DNA of 64,000 nucleotides, taken from NCBI GenBank assembly GCA_963693315.1, contig OY856186.1, forward strand, positions 97,620,556-97,684,555, in the 5' to 3' direction. Of this stretch, positions 1-11,200 are shown one piece after another (the stretch's first letter is position 1; every line of letters begins with the position of its first letter). The stretch comes from Diogma glabrata. Taxonomy: Eukaryota > Arthropoda > Insecta > Diptera > Cylindrotomidae. A program made the position numbers and the translations under genes. The notes below the pieces were generated by a model that saw only the letters and a list, made by a program, of their open reading frames with translations, was not told the origin of the DNA and did no database searches.

Positions 1-469
1 AATATAAGGTATTCTTGACAGCTAATCGAAAATTTTGTGTGACGTCATCCGGCGTAAATATAAAGAAACAAAAAATGTTTTAATTTGAAAATTAGAGAAA
101 ACATAATTTTTACGTTATGGTTTTCCTTATTTTTTTCATTATCAATTTGTTTATTAAGTTTTCTAACTCTAAAGAACATTTTACAGGGTAGGAAATTCGA
201 CGTCCACGCCATGCTGCAGGGGTAATGCAGACGGAATTAGGTTGGAAAAACTGCTTCTTAGTCTATTACGCTACATCACGGCCGGCGAATTGGCGCCTTA
301 AAGCTTCTTATAACCTTAACATCATAACAGAACCATTAACGAAAATTTGAGTTGGGACTGATGTTAATACCATCACTCCGAAAAAAAAGCTTTGTTAAAT
401 TTAATAACCAAAAAAAGAATACCTGACACTAACAAAACAACAGAAATTTTACCTGGACGTGAGAAATAA
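1..469. other. Unassigned AT-rich sequence
   Basis: I see no coding frame, RNA gene or repeat boundary that I can support here. A less AT-rich patch around 195-300 may belong to the mobile element that follows, but nothing in it is diagnostic. Confidence 0.5.
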
Positions 470-521
470 CCAAACCACCGAATCGGAACGTCACGTTTCA
501 CGTTCCGATTCGGTGGTTTGG
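470..521. repeat. Perfect 22-bp hairpin
   Basis: Positions 470-491 and 500-521 are exact reverse complements (22 bp, no mismatch) around an 8-nt loop. The arm starts CCAAACCACCGAATCGG. It lies about 55 bp upstream of an RTE-type endonuclease remnant, so it may be part of that element's 5' region or a short foldback insertion. An exact 22-bp stem in sequence this decayed suggests recent origin or gene conversion. Confidence 0.8.
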
Positions 522-559
522 CCTGATCGCTCATGATGCTTTAATAAGCCTAGAAACAG

Positions 560-1130
560 AGGCTGAGAGGCATAGGATGGATATCATTTCTCTGCAAGAA
601 ATTAGACAGCCAATAATCGGAAAACAAAACTCGAATAGTCACTCTTTATACAGTAGTGGTCATTCTTCTCGAAATGAATTTAGTACTGATTTCCTTGTTG
701 GTGCACGCATACAAGAAGCCGCGTTGAAATTCATTCTGGTCAATGATAGGATTTGCTACTAAGGGGTACGCGGTACATAAAACAATATTTCTCTTATTGC
801 CTTGCATGCACCTACTGAAGCTAAGACCGTCAATATTTTCTACATAGCGCTGGAGGAGGTTATGAAATCAACACCAACAATGATGATGGTGAGAGAATGA
901 CTGAGTTTGCATTATCAAATAATTTGAGAATTGCCAGTAATTTCTTTTCGCATCGATCGATTCATAAGCAAACTTATGTTTTTAAACCGAATGGAAACTC
1001 TTGAAGTCAAATTGATCAAGTACTAGCAATAGCACGTTTCTTTTCGAGCGATTTGGATGTGCGTTCCTTTAGATATGCAAATATTGGAAGTAACCACTTC
1101 CTTGTATGTTCTAAGATAAGGTTCCACTTT
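560..1130 (+). pseudogene. RTE-type LINE endonuclease remnant
   Basis: Translation from 577 gives MDIISLQEIR, then an NEFSTDFLVG segment and an (N)DRICY segment. This order is familiar from the apurinic-type endonuclease of RTE/BovB LINEs and of CFDP2-like proteins. After the stop at about 760 the similarity resumes in other frames: RMTEFALSNNLRIASNFF at about 894-950, then IHKQTYVFKPNGNS, then QIDQVLA and DVRSFRYANIGSNHFLV, which corresponds to the IDH(V)L...SDH(Y/F)LV end of the domain. At least one stop and two frameshifts break it. No RT domain follows, so it is a truncated, dead copy. The family assignment comes from remembered motif order, not a search. Confidence 0.7.
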
Positions 1131-1522
1131 CAACGATCAATTCAACGATCTTTGACTCATTAGAGTATTTAAAACTTTGTCTTTTAAAGTCCAATCATTT
1201 TCAGTGAAGTGTAAGGAACAAACTATCTTATAATAAATACGAACATTTTCTTTTTCCACATGATTCTATCCACTACAAATTGATTTATTTTTCTGGAAAT
1301 TAAAAAACCTTATGTTCTGAGTATGATTTTTCACATTTGTTGAAAACTTTTGCAGGTTTTAACGTAGTTCGGCATTTAAAATTGTATATGTTTTAATAGT
1401 AAAACAAATACTAAAGTTCATTAATTAATGAATGAATTAATTTCAATCATTTCATTAACTAATAAATTAACTTATAAATCATACTAAATATATTTTTAAT
1501 TTAAAAACAATAGCTTTTCTCA
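1131..1522. other. Unassigned AT-rich sequence
   Basis: No frame or repeat is recognised. It lies between the RTE remnant and the next LINE fragment and could be decayed sequence from either. Confidence 0.5.
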
Positions 1523-2870
1523 TTGATAATAACAACAAACGTATTATATAAAACTCTGAATGACGTCAATCAAAATCAAAATGGCATCGCTGTCACTCTA
1601 GTGAGAATACCTTATTTTCATTTTACCATGAGTAAAACTCAAGTTTGCCATTTTTCTAGGTTATCAACACCTAATGTGTTTTCATTAAAGTTTGATTCAA
1701 ATGATCTTGAAGAGAAAGACTCTGTCAGACTTCTAAGAGTTGAGATTGAAAATAATATGAAATGGAATTCTCATATATTTAGCCTAGCTAAGAACGCTGT
1801 TTAAAAATTCGAATTTTTGGGTCGTTGTCGTAAGGTTTTTAATAGCGAGTGGCTTCTTTTAATATATAAGTTATTTATTCGTCCCTGCATGAAATATTGT
1901 TTTCACATTTGGGGTGAAGCTTACGTAAAAAGTTTGAAATGTCTTGATTCAATACTGCGGAGAGCTGTTAAATTGATCCGCAATTTAAATCTTACTAATG
2001 AGCTTGATTCCCTTCAACTTAGGAGGGATGTCGCTGACGGTATTTACAAGTATATTATGGATGAACGGGTGTCTACTGAGATCAAATCGATTGCTCCACA
2101 ACCTACAAACTTCGCGCGTTACACCAGCGCATCAATAGCAGTCCATCCTTTTACGGTTCGAGTGACAAGATGTAGAACTGTCGCTTTTCAACGTGATTTT
2201 TTTAACAGTCTCACATCTCTAGAATGCCTTACCGTCGTGTATTTCAGATAAAAATGTTAATTTTCTTTTAAGTCTGAAGAGGAAAACTCTCAGCACTGTG
2301 GTCGGTGTTGTTACAGAACATGGACATCTAAATAAACACCTTTTTACCATGGGGCTTAGTGAAAGTCCTGTGTGTGGATGTTGTCTTGAAGAGGAGAAGG
2401 ACTCGGAGCACTTTTTGTCTGTATGTCCAGCCTTTTCTAGTGTCAGAGCTAGGATTTTTGGCTCTGAAACTGTAGAGGCTGGCACAACCAAACTATCGCC
2501 AATACAGTTGGTTTTAGATTTCATTAAACTTACAGAAAGGTTTGTGGAATAGTTATTATGAGACCAAACTCGGACATGGCGCTATGGACCGTAGAGTCTG
2601 CGTGCCAGGACAAGTTCTGCCTCGTGCAACCTGTCCAACCCTTTCTAATCTATCTATCTACCGTCGTGGGTCTTTAGTGATAATTTTAATACTCAAAACT
2701 TTAAAATCGTCTTCCTCAAAGAAAATTGATTAATACTCTCGAACCCTAGCCCTGGTTAGCATAGTATCTTCGGATATTCAAAGACGTTAATCTATAATTT
2801 ATTACGGTTAACACTAAACATGCCTAACTTTAAATTTAAAAAAAATCCATTCTATTAATGCTTAAATTCT
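1523..2870 (+). pseudogene. LINE-B reverse transcriptase C-terminus and 3'UTR, split by a nested insertion
   Basis: The translation carries hallmarks of the RT thumb and C-terminal region of jockey-like LINEs: LLRVEIENNMKWNSHI (1731-1778), then after a frameshift LIYKLFIRPCMKYCFHIWG, LDSILRRAVKLI and LDSLQLRRDVAD, ending VTRCRTVAFQRDFFNSL near 2210. A 419-bp insertion (2240-2658) flanked by the repeat TACCGTCGTG breaks the frame. If the insertion is skipped, the frame runs on to residues of the form NALPSWVFSDNFNTQNFK, as expected for this family. The 3' part (2755-2865) resembles the tail of the minus-strand fragment at 53386-53810, sharing the core GTATCTTCGGATATTC and an AAACATG-CTAA block before the A-run. 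The copy is 5'-truncated and inactive. Confidence 0.75.
2240..2658 (+). mobile_element. Nested 3' end of a second LINE with target duplication
   Basis: The inserted segment is bounded by TACCGTCGTG at 2230-2239 and again at 2659-2668. It encodes GLSESPVCGCCLEEEKDSEH followed by FLSVCP (about 2350-2435). This C-x-C-C-x(n)-H-x(4)-C arrangement is the zinc-knuckle-like region at the extreme C-terminus of R1/I/Loa-type LINE ORF2 proteins. The insertion ends in TCTATCTATCTA, a short tandem tail in place of poly(A). The duplication plus the frame restored when it is removed make this a well-supported 5'-truncated retrotransposition into LINE-B. Confidence 0.8.
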
Positions 2871-2880
2871 CTTTTTTTTT

Positions 2881-3449
2881 TAATTCTTTTAATTTCTAAA
2901 TTTTTTTATTCAAATTTAGGCATGTTAAGAGTAATTTTTTTTAAAGTTGGACACTTTGTATGAGGGTGTGATAGTTGATACTTTTGATTTCCCTAAAACT
3001 TTCAGGATATATTAATATGTAGAACTGTTATGAGAACAAGTGCGCGTTTGACCTTGAATAGAGGTCAAAGTTTAAGATCACGGGTAACGGACCCCAGGTT
3101 GTTTTCGTTTCTTTTTTACCTTGTTATCTGGCAAAATATCTGCTAAGCCCATAGGTGACCTGGTGACAGTAATAATAATTGGATTAATTACACAACATGT
3201 GTTTATTATTATTTATTTATCTGTAACTAAGCTTCTAGTACATAATATGCAGACTAGAAAAAACTTTACATTCAATTAAATACACTAAACTAAAAAGCAC
3301 ATAAAAAATAACATAAACATCTACTAAATCTAAGATCACAGATTAAGAAAAAGAATAAAAATACAAGTTCCAACAACGAAAATTCAAAAATTTAGATAAC
3401 TAAGAGTTATATCCATTTTACTAGGTAGTACATTAATTTAATTTAAGCT
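2881..3449. other. Unassigned AT-rich sequence
   Basis: No coding frame or repeat boundary is recognised. The sequence is mostly A/T-rich with short oligo-T and oligo-A runs. Confidence 0.4.
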
Positions 3450-3770
3450 AGCTTGCCAAACATCCAGTTCACAATTATGAGCAGGACAATCACCATATTC
3501 GATCTGAAAACCCATAATGTCGCTTATAATAGGACGCGACAAAACTGCTCTTAGAGGTACAATCTCTCACGTTTAATGGTTACTCATTGTATTTTTGCAG
3601 CCCCAAAACGAAACAAGAGGAGCTAAAGATTCTAAACTTGTTATTAGGTAGCCTCAGATGACGCATCCTTCGAGAACTCACCAGCTCAAGCTTTTCGGAA
3701 AGATACGGTGGACATCCGGTTAACAAAGTTCTATGGACATTGGACATACGAGCAGCTTCTTAACTAGAAA
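3450..3770 (-). pseudogene. LINE RT C-terminal fragment
   Basis: Reading the minus strand from about 3760 gives RTLLTGCPPYLSEKLELV, RRMRHLRLPNNKFRIF, then CFVLGLQKYNE, a stop, PLNVRDCTSKSSFVASYYK. This matches the end of many non-LTR ORF2 proteins (arginine-rich RT tail, F-x-x-x-(A/L)xxYN-x-LP, then an S-x-x-x-F-x-x-x-(Y/F)K finish). One in-frame stop is present. It differs from the LINE families at 1.5, 8-11 and 60-63 kb, so it probably represents another family. Assignment is from motif order only. Confidence 0.55.
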
Positions 3771-3784
3771 TATTTAAATAGGCA

Positions 3785-4222
3785 AATGGCCTCCACATCA
3801 TTTCCCATGATCATTCTTGCTAAATGTGGCCGAATTTCGTTGATGCAGCGTTTAATTTCCTCATTTAATGCACGGTTTAATCGGTTGTGGACTTGTTGAC
3901 ATAGACCTTTGACTTCAAATAACCTCATAAATGAACTCTAATGGTGTTAAATCACACGATCTAGGATTACTTGTTGATGTTCAATAATCCATTCCACGAA
4001 CTTTCTTCGTTGTGCACGGTCTTTAGGCTTCAGTTGTTGTGTTAATTGAATTTTGTAAGCATGGAGACACAGATTTTTGGTGAACATACGCTTCTTGAGG
4101 AATTTGTTCTTTGGAATTTGTCGAATTGATGTTCTGGGATTTTCACGAACAATCTCACAAACTGCTTCTTCAAACTGATATTTGGTGTGTTTTTGAACGG
4201 CCGATGTGTTTAGCGTTTCCAA
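3785..4222 (-). pseudogene. Mariner-like transposase, internally deleted
   Basis: The minus strand from 4222 encodes an N-terminal helix-turn-helix region ending in LHAYKIQLTQQLKPKDRAQR followed by RKFVEWI, typical of a widespread insect mariner-like (DUF4817-type) transposase. It then jumps directly to PRSCDLTPLEF, which corresponds to the third catalytic aspartate near the C-terminus, so the middle of the catalytic domain is deleted. The remaining C-terminal part (3785-3950) is full of stops. The C-terminal portion of the same transposase type is also found at 25990-26480. Not functional. Confidence 0.7.
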
Positions 4223-6721
4223 GGGTTATAACAGATTTTGATAAAACTTTTTTCCTGGATAAAAATCGATCGAAAACCAAATCAAAATCATTTGAAATAA
4301 TATGCAAAAGATATTTTCGTGAATATGATGTGTTTTTATGGCAATCGTTTTCGCTCTGTCATGACGGTGTATTTTCAGAGTTTACAATTTTATTTCATTC
4401 GAGCACTTTACTCCTAAAAATATAATTCATAAATTAAAATGTTTATAATTTCAACATCTCTCTTCCTCATAGGAGTGATATTTTTAGTTTTTCGATTTCG
4501 CTCCTAAAGATTTTTTATTTTATATACCTTTTCTTTCATCCATTTGCAAAAGAAAAAAAAATTGGTACCTTTTCGTCTTCCTTTTTATATATGTATTTTT
4601 AATTTTTATAAAAATACATGAAAAATTGAATAAAACATTCTCAAAAATTATTTACTTTCTATTTTTATGTTGGAAAGCATCAATTACGAAGCAAAAATTA
4701 AATATTCTAGTATTTGAAAGAAAATATTTATTTCAATATAGGAGCAAGAACGATATTTAATTATTTTCACTCCTGTATTTAGGAGTGTTATATTCATTTA
4801 ATGTTACTCGCTCTGAAAGAACGGAGTAAAGGAGTGATATAAGGGGCGTTTTAAACTCTGATTTTACGTTTATATTTCGCACTAGCGCCTAATAAATTGA
4901 TAACGTTGCCCAGGTGATTTAATTGTAATAAAAAAATAACAATAAAACTTTCTACAACAATTAACTGAAAAATATATCCTAATTCCTAACTATTATATTA
5001 TTTTTATTTTTGACAATAATAATAAAATGTTCAAATAGATTTGATAAAAACTATTTTCTTACTTGTTTTTGGTTATTGTTTGTTCATGGTGTCATATCGA
5101 AGTGGCATAAAACATTACCGTATTAATTAGATTTAATAAAAAAACGAAATATATTATATTACTTAAATACTTACTGTACTGCTAGTGTCAAATTGTAGAT
5201 GAGACGTACATAATATAAATTTTCAAAAATTACCATAATAAATTTATAAAAACTTTATAATAAAATTTTTTCATAAAGCAAACTAAATTTATCACAATAT
5301 TAATCTATTGGTCAAATAAAAATTATTTAAGTAAATAACAACAAAAATTAATTTATAAAATTTATTGAATTTACTAGACAATAAGATTTTATTTATTTAT
5401 TTTATAATTATAATTTTGTGTTTATAAACTATTATTTAAAACAAAAAATTAAATATTTGTGTTGTATTTGTATTTGATTTAAATTTTAACATATTGATAT
5501 AATAATGTTTGTTATGGTATGCTTTCTTTAATTGTATCAGTTACCATATCCAAATTTATAATAATATTTTCAATTTTATTCTGAAATGAATTAAAACAAA
5601 ACAGAAAATGATTATTGTTGTTTACGAAAGTTTTAAAATTAATATTTATTATTTGAAATTTAATTAATAATTTATTTATACAAAAATTAAAGAGAAAAAT
5701 AGTTTTCTGTTAGTTTTAAGTGAGGCTTTTGTATTTTTATGGAATAAGTCAAATCGGTTGGTGGACAATTCAACAAGTACGTCATTATGATGAACATTTG
5801 GCACATTCTGGGATGAATATACGAGAACGAAAGAGATTTCCAATGTGACTTCAGTTTCAACTTCAACTTCTTTGACCGAACTGCTTATAAATGCAATTAT
5901 TATTTGTCAGAATTCGTCACTGGATCCACGAAAGAAAAAAAAAACAAAATGCGTTTATTAGGTGAGATGTTTCTCGAAGTAACGCTACCGAGTTTTTTTA
6001 CTGATCTTTCCATTTTTGGACCACTTGGTACGAAAAACGTGATTTTCCCAAAAGAAAAAATGGTTAATTCGTTGCGAATCATACTTGTGTTAAATTGAAA
6101 AAAATTGTAAACAATTAATGTAAAAATGAAGAAAAAACGTGTTACTTATTATTGATTTAGTGGCTTTTAACTAATTTGCTGAACCGACCGAGGTAAATTT
6201 ATATACAACAAAGCAGGAACAAAAAGGTGAGTTTTTTTTTAAATAACGGCTGTACTAACCAAAAATTTAGTAAATGGTTTTTTAATTGATATTTAACATA
6301 ATTTAATATCCATACGTACGTTTACTTCTGGCCGAAAGTAAAATGTAAAAAAAGCCATTAAACGCCACACCACATTGGGAACAAAAAATGTATTAGACTT
6401 GTTCTTTTTTAGATAAGCTTAATAAAGGTTAAAAGATATATTTTATAATTTTCATCAGATAACTGATAAAATCTCTCGAAACCGAGAACTTGAAAACAAC
6501 TGTTTCACGTTCTTCTCGCTCAAATCTTTGGTAGCGAAAAATTAGCATATAAACAATTAGCAGTTCGTCAAATGGGCATTATACGATGCATCTACGGTAG
6601 AAATATATGCTGTTATAAAGTCATATATTAGCTGTCGATATGACTGCAAAAAAATTTCAGATACATTTAAAAACGATTAAAAAATGGTTGACTTATCAAA
6701 CAACTAAAACAAAAAACGTAC
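4223..6721. other. AT-rich sequence, probably intron of CFAP70-like gene
   Basis: The stretch follows a good splice donor at 6722/6721 (minus strand), so it is inferred to be intronic. Open frames here are short and encode nothing recognisable. Two overlapping frames at 5900-6098 (about 60 codons on each strand) show no domain. No further CFAP70 exon could be seen, so the 3' end of the gene probably lies outside the window. Confidence 0.4.
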
Positions 6722-7586
6722 CTGTTTCATATATTTCTTACAAACTTCCATCTGCGGTAATCTATTTAAGCAACAGTAAAGTTTAAATAATAACTTCCAT
6801 GGTTCGTCTGAAAGAGAATCTATTGCTCTTGCTTTTATGAAATAAGCTTCCGCCATTTTATAATTTTTAACATGAAGATAGTATTTGCCAATTTCTATCA
6901 ACGATAAATATGTTGGACAGCTCTTTACACAATATTCGAAATAAACTGATCCACTATCATGAGTAGTTTTCGTTAAATTAAAATATGTCAAAGCTGTTAA
7001 ATTAATGTAATGGTTATCGATATTCTGCTTCTTTAATGATTCTGTACCCAATTGTTTTAAAAAGCTTAAAGCATTTTCAAATTGTCCTAAATGAATAAAA
7101 ATATGAAATTTTATCTTGAAAATATCATTTTTATTTTCTTGATTTATATAAATTTCCTTTAAATGTAATAAACTTGATTGATATTCTTTACGATAGTAAT
7201 CGATGATGCTTAGTAAATAATTGACACGCCAATTAAATGTTCCGTTAGTATCACTATACCGTGCTAGTACAATTTCTGCGTATTGGAAGCAACCCATTTT
7301 GATTAATGAAATTGCAGTTATAATAAAAATATCATCAGATTTTGGTGGTGACCATATCGGTTCATGTGCACGATCAATATGAGTTTTATAAGGGCATTTT
7401 CGCCACTTTTCTAATGCACGCCAAGTTTTTGCTATGCCTTCAATACATTCACTTTCTATATTCAAGATGTAATTTATCATTAAAGCGTTTGTAAAATTCG
7501 GTTTAATGTTCAAAAGAAGAATTAAGTATGTTTCACACTCTTTATAGTTGCTTCTGGTGTAATAGATGTAAGATTGAAGAAATAAC
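6722..7586 (-). CDS. CFAP70: CFAP70-like protein, TPR-containing exon (partial gene)
   Basis: This 865-bp exon begins after a TTTTTAG acceptor (AG at 7588-7587) and ends with CAG|GTACGT (donor at 6721). Its first base completes the GG| left by the exon at 24180-25816, giving ...KCILG-LFLQSYIYY with no frame change. The product is helical and shows TPR-like pairs: SNYKECETYLILLLNIKPNF near the start, then a FQYAEIVLARYSD repeat, a GQFENALSFLKQLG repeat, a YKMAEAYFIKARAIDS repeat and a PWKLLFKLYCCL helix. In CFAP70/TTC18 the C-terminal half is an array of TPRs that docks on axonemal dynein-arm structures in motile cilia and sperm flagella. The exon ends in phase 0 without a stop, so the protein continues. 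The CFAP70 identity is inferred from architecture and remembered similarity, so another TPR axonemal protein remains possible. Confidence 0.7.
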
Positions 7587-7626
7587 CTAAAAATGATTAA
7601 GTAGAAGTGTGTTACATTATGTAATA

Positions 7627-7669
7627 GAGGGGCTAAATCCCCAAGAAACACCTCCTGCGTACGCCACTG
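7627..7669 (-). repeat. Solo terminal fragment of a CAGTGGCGTACGC element
   Basis: Read on the minus strand from 7669 the sequence starts CAGTGGCGTACGCAGGAG and runs into a small GGGG...CCCC palindrome (7627-7643). The same terminal motif starts the element at 11334 and, inverted, ends it at 15340. No partner terminus was seen for this one. It sits about 40 bp upstream of the branch/acceptor region of the CFAP70-like exon. Confidence 0.6.
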
Positions 7670-8087
7670 TATATATTAAAATTTATCTGTAGTTTATTTA
7701 TATTAGTTGAATATATATAAATACATAGTGAGATACTACAAAGTAAAAATCCCATCACCTCATTTTAAATCGGAATCGAATCCAACTCTCCAAAATATAG
7801 TTTCGGTTTTAGTCCCACTGCCCTAGTTCTTCCGAACAAAATAGATATCGCCCATAAATCAACGATATTGATAAATAAAACGCAAAAGTAAAACCTTTTA
7901 TTTTAATGAGTTCACCTAAATGTTGTCTATAATTGCTACGTTTGAGTATTTATTAAGAAATTTATTTTTGGAAATTCTTTATTAAATGTGATATATTTAA
8001 TTAGAAAATTAACAAATATTTTTGTTGGCAATAAGTAACAACCATATTACCATATTATAATAAATAATTAAAAACAACTTTTCGCCA

Positions 8088-8160
8088 CGACCTTGCCAGG
8101 AGTCGAACCTGGAATCTTCTGATCCGTAGTCAGACGCGTTATCCATTGCGCCACAAGGCC
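8088..8160 (-). tRNA. tRNA-Arg: tRNA-Arg (anticodon ACG)
   Basis: The minus strand gives a 73-nt cloverleaf. The acceptor arm is GGCCTTG paired with CAAGGTC (one G-T pair) and the discriminator base is G. The D-arm contains TGGCGCAATGG (A box). The anticodon stem is TCTGA/TCAGA with loop CTACGGA, so the anticodon is ACG. The T-arm contains GGTTCGACTCC (B box). All stems pair, so the gene looks functional. A34 would be modified to inosine and decode CGN arginine codons. It lies inside the CFAP70-like intron on the same strand, about 0.5 kb upstream of the acceptor. No T-run terminator was located with confidence. Confidence 0.93.
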
Positions 8161-8249
8161 CTGTGCTAAATGAAGAATTTTATATAGAATTTGACACAAA
8201 CAAAATTATTTAGTTCAAAATTCAAGAACCACTACATTAAATATTTTTT
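8161..8249. other. Short spacer between tRNA and LINE 3' end
   Basis: AT-rich sequence between the 5' end of the tRNA-Arg gene and the A-rich 3' tail of LINE-A copy 1. No feature is recognised. Confidence 0.4.
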
Positions 8250-11200
8250 ATTTTTTTTTTTAAATAAAAAGTGTTGTGTAATAGGGTTTAGAATATGTGT
8301 CACAACAACACATAAATACCTTTTAAGACCTAGGTCCCACAACAACTGGCGTTCCAAGGTGTTGATGAACGCTTTTTTTAAACCTCTGCGGGTTGAAGTC
8401 AACTGAGACTAAGGGTTTCGGAAAACTATTCCATTTGTATGCAGTTCGGACAAAGAAGTCTTTCTGCGATCTGCCAGTATGACAGCGCGGGATCTCGACC
8501 ATTTCACTGGTTGCGGTAGCCGATTGCCGAGTGGAACGGGGGTAAGAATAAGTTTGAGGCATGATGCTGCTGATTTCATCTGAGCACTGTTTATGATGAT
8601 ATTTGTAAAAAACAACGAGATCAGCAACAGTGCGCCGATGTTGTAGGGAATCAAGTTTTGATGTCAAAGCTCGATCACCCACAATTCGTATAGCCCGCTT
8701 TTGAACAGAGTCCAAGAGGGCCAAGATGGAAACAGAAGCAGCACCCCAAACTTGACAACAGTACTCCATACAGGGACGAATATAGGACTTATAAACATGG
8801 AGCAATTGGTATGGAGTGAAAAATTGTTTGCATCTATTTAGGAGGCCGAGTTTTTTAGACGCGCTTTTTGCCATCGCCATTACATGATCGTTCCAGAGTA
8901 GGTCATTTAAAACTGTGACACCCAATAAACGAATGTTTTTACATTCACCTATTGGTTCATCACACATACTGAATAAAATATCTTTGGGGAACTCGGTCTT
9001 TGATCTGGAAACAATCAACAGCTGTGTTTTAGTAGAGTTGAAATTGACCAGGTTTTGGTCACCCCAATCGGCGACTGTTTTTAGGTCTTTATTCACGTTT
9101 ATGGCAGCGTCTTTTCGGGCGGGATTAATTCGTTCGTGCATTTTACCTTTTGAAGGAAGGGGCTCGAACGACTTGTGCAGAGTACTATCATCTGCAAAAC
9201 TATTTATTGGGTTGCTGGTGATTTTCAACAATTCGTTGATATAAATCAAAAATAAGGTTGGGGACAATACTGAGCCTTGAGGTACACCAGCGTTAATTAG
9301 TTTAGACTCAGAAGAAAATCTGTCTAAGGAGACCGAAATGTATCGGTTGGATAGAAAATTTTGAATCAGCTTCACAACATTGGGATGAAAACCATACGCA
9401 ACGAGCTTGTTGATTAAGTTGGCATGCCAGACTCGATCAAATGCCTTGGAGATGTCTAAAGCGATAACGTATGTTTCACCACCTTTATCAAGTATGCTGT
9501 TCCAACAATGCGCTACATTGTTTAATAGATCGGTAGTTGATCTTTTGTTTTGAAAGCCGTATTAGCTGTCGGTTATTAAATGATTTACTTCCAGAAATTT
9601 TGAAATGTGTGTATTAATATAATGCTCGCAGACTTTGGATAGGACCGATAGTAAAGCTATTGGCCTATAATTTGACATATCGGATTTTGGTCGATTTTTG
9701 GGAACGGGCTGGACATTTGCCAACTTCCAGCACGAGGGAAATATACCAGATTTGTAGGATTGGTAGAATATTTTAGTCAAAGTTGGTGCAAGTTCTTTGG
9801 AAAAGCTTTTTAAAATAATGGGTGGAATATTGTCCATTCCTGAGGCTTTGTTGATGTTTAACCCCTTTAAAAGTTTAGCGACTATTTTGGGTTTGAAGTG
9901 AAGTTCATTCATATTAACTCCTGAAGACTGAATTTGGGGTGTTTCTTTAGGAGTTTCCAAAACAGTGGAGTTCAGAGCAAAGCGTTCAGCGAACATGTTA
10001 GCTTTTCTTGCGGGATCATTGACGATTAAATCACCATCAATAATAGGGGGAATAAAAAATTTTGTACCAGAATTTAAAGAATTAATGGCACTGTAGAAAC
10101 TCTTGTCAGAAACAGACATAGACGTAAGTTTTGAGGCTTTCGCTCTGTCAATTTCAGACTTTTCGTTTGAGATAATCTGGTTAGATATTTTGTTGGCCTT
10201 AAGATATTGGGATCGATTAGCGGGAGTTTTGTTATGAATCCAAATAATAAATGATCTACGTTTGTTTCTAAGTGCCGTTTTGGCAGCTTTCGAATACAAG
10301 TATTTTTGTTTGGGTTTTACTATGGAGAAAGGGACAAATTTATTGATAGCAAATTGGATGGTTTCTGTAAAGTTTTGAGCAGAAACATTTACATGGTCAG
10401 TGTAAAAACAATGACGGTCGAAAGGGAAACCATGGAAAAAATTTTGAAGGCAACTCTTATCCATTTTTGAGTAGTGAAATATTTTACGGGGTTTGGGAGC
10501 TGTAGTTTTAAGTAAATCAGTTTTGATAACTGATGAAATTAAATAATGATCAGAATTTTTAATACTACCTTTCGCGACATCGACACTCGTAATATCTGGC
10601 ATTGTGGTAAGATAGAGATCTAAAAGAAAACTATTATCACCGCCATTACGGGGAGTGAAAGTCGGGTTTTTAACAATTTGGAATAGGCTCTGAGACGCGG
10701 CAAAAATTTCTGCCAGTTTTCCAATATTGTCAACATCGTCGGTCGATTTGGAGAATTCCAACCATGATTTGTTGTGGACGTTGAAGTCACCGGTAACGAT
10801 AACTTCACAATTAGGGGACTTTGCTCTAATCTCGTCCACAATTTTTGTCAGTAAATTAAAAAAGTTTGGGTTACGTTTGTTGGGCACCGGTATAAAGCTA
10901 TTGTGAAAAAGTCATTTCTGGACGACAAATCTTTAAAACCATTGTATTGAAGCCGTCACCGTGTAGCTCAAAATTTGGAAAGCGCGTGTACGCAACACTC
11001 TCATGAATGAATGCGAATACGCCCTGATGGAGTTTGAAAGCTGATTCGCTATATTTGGAATTAAGCGATTCTATAAAGAAAAAATTTTCAGAAACTTGTG
11101 TTTCTGTAAGGAATAGAATGTTTGGTTTGTCGTGCTCAAGATGATGTTGCACGTGGTCATGGTTAGCGTTCAATCCGCAGATGTTTTGAACTTGTATTTT

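Noticed and set aside
2298..2552. Host zinc-finger gene
   Set aside because: The C-x-C-C...H...C frame is flanked by a target duplication inside another LINE, so it is the 3' end of a nested retrotransposon.
6704..6721. Extending the CFAP70-like exon to the stop codon at 6704
   Set aside because: The CAG|GTACGT donor at 6722/6721 is strong and the extra residues (VRFLF) look like intron read-through, so the exon end was set at 6722.
7587..7651. Upstream extension of the TPR exon to 7651
   Set aside because: That stretch includes the acceptor and runs into a transposon terminus. The phase match with the donor at 24180 fixes the exon start at 7586.
8409..9244. Plus- and minus-strand frames inside LINE-A copy 1 other than ORF2
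   Set aside because: They overlap the RT frame and contain no independent motif.
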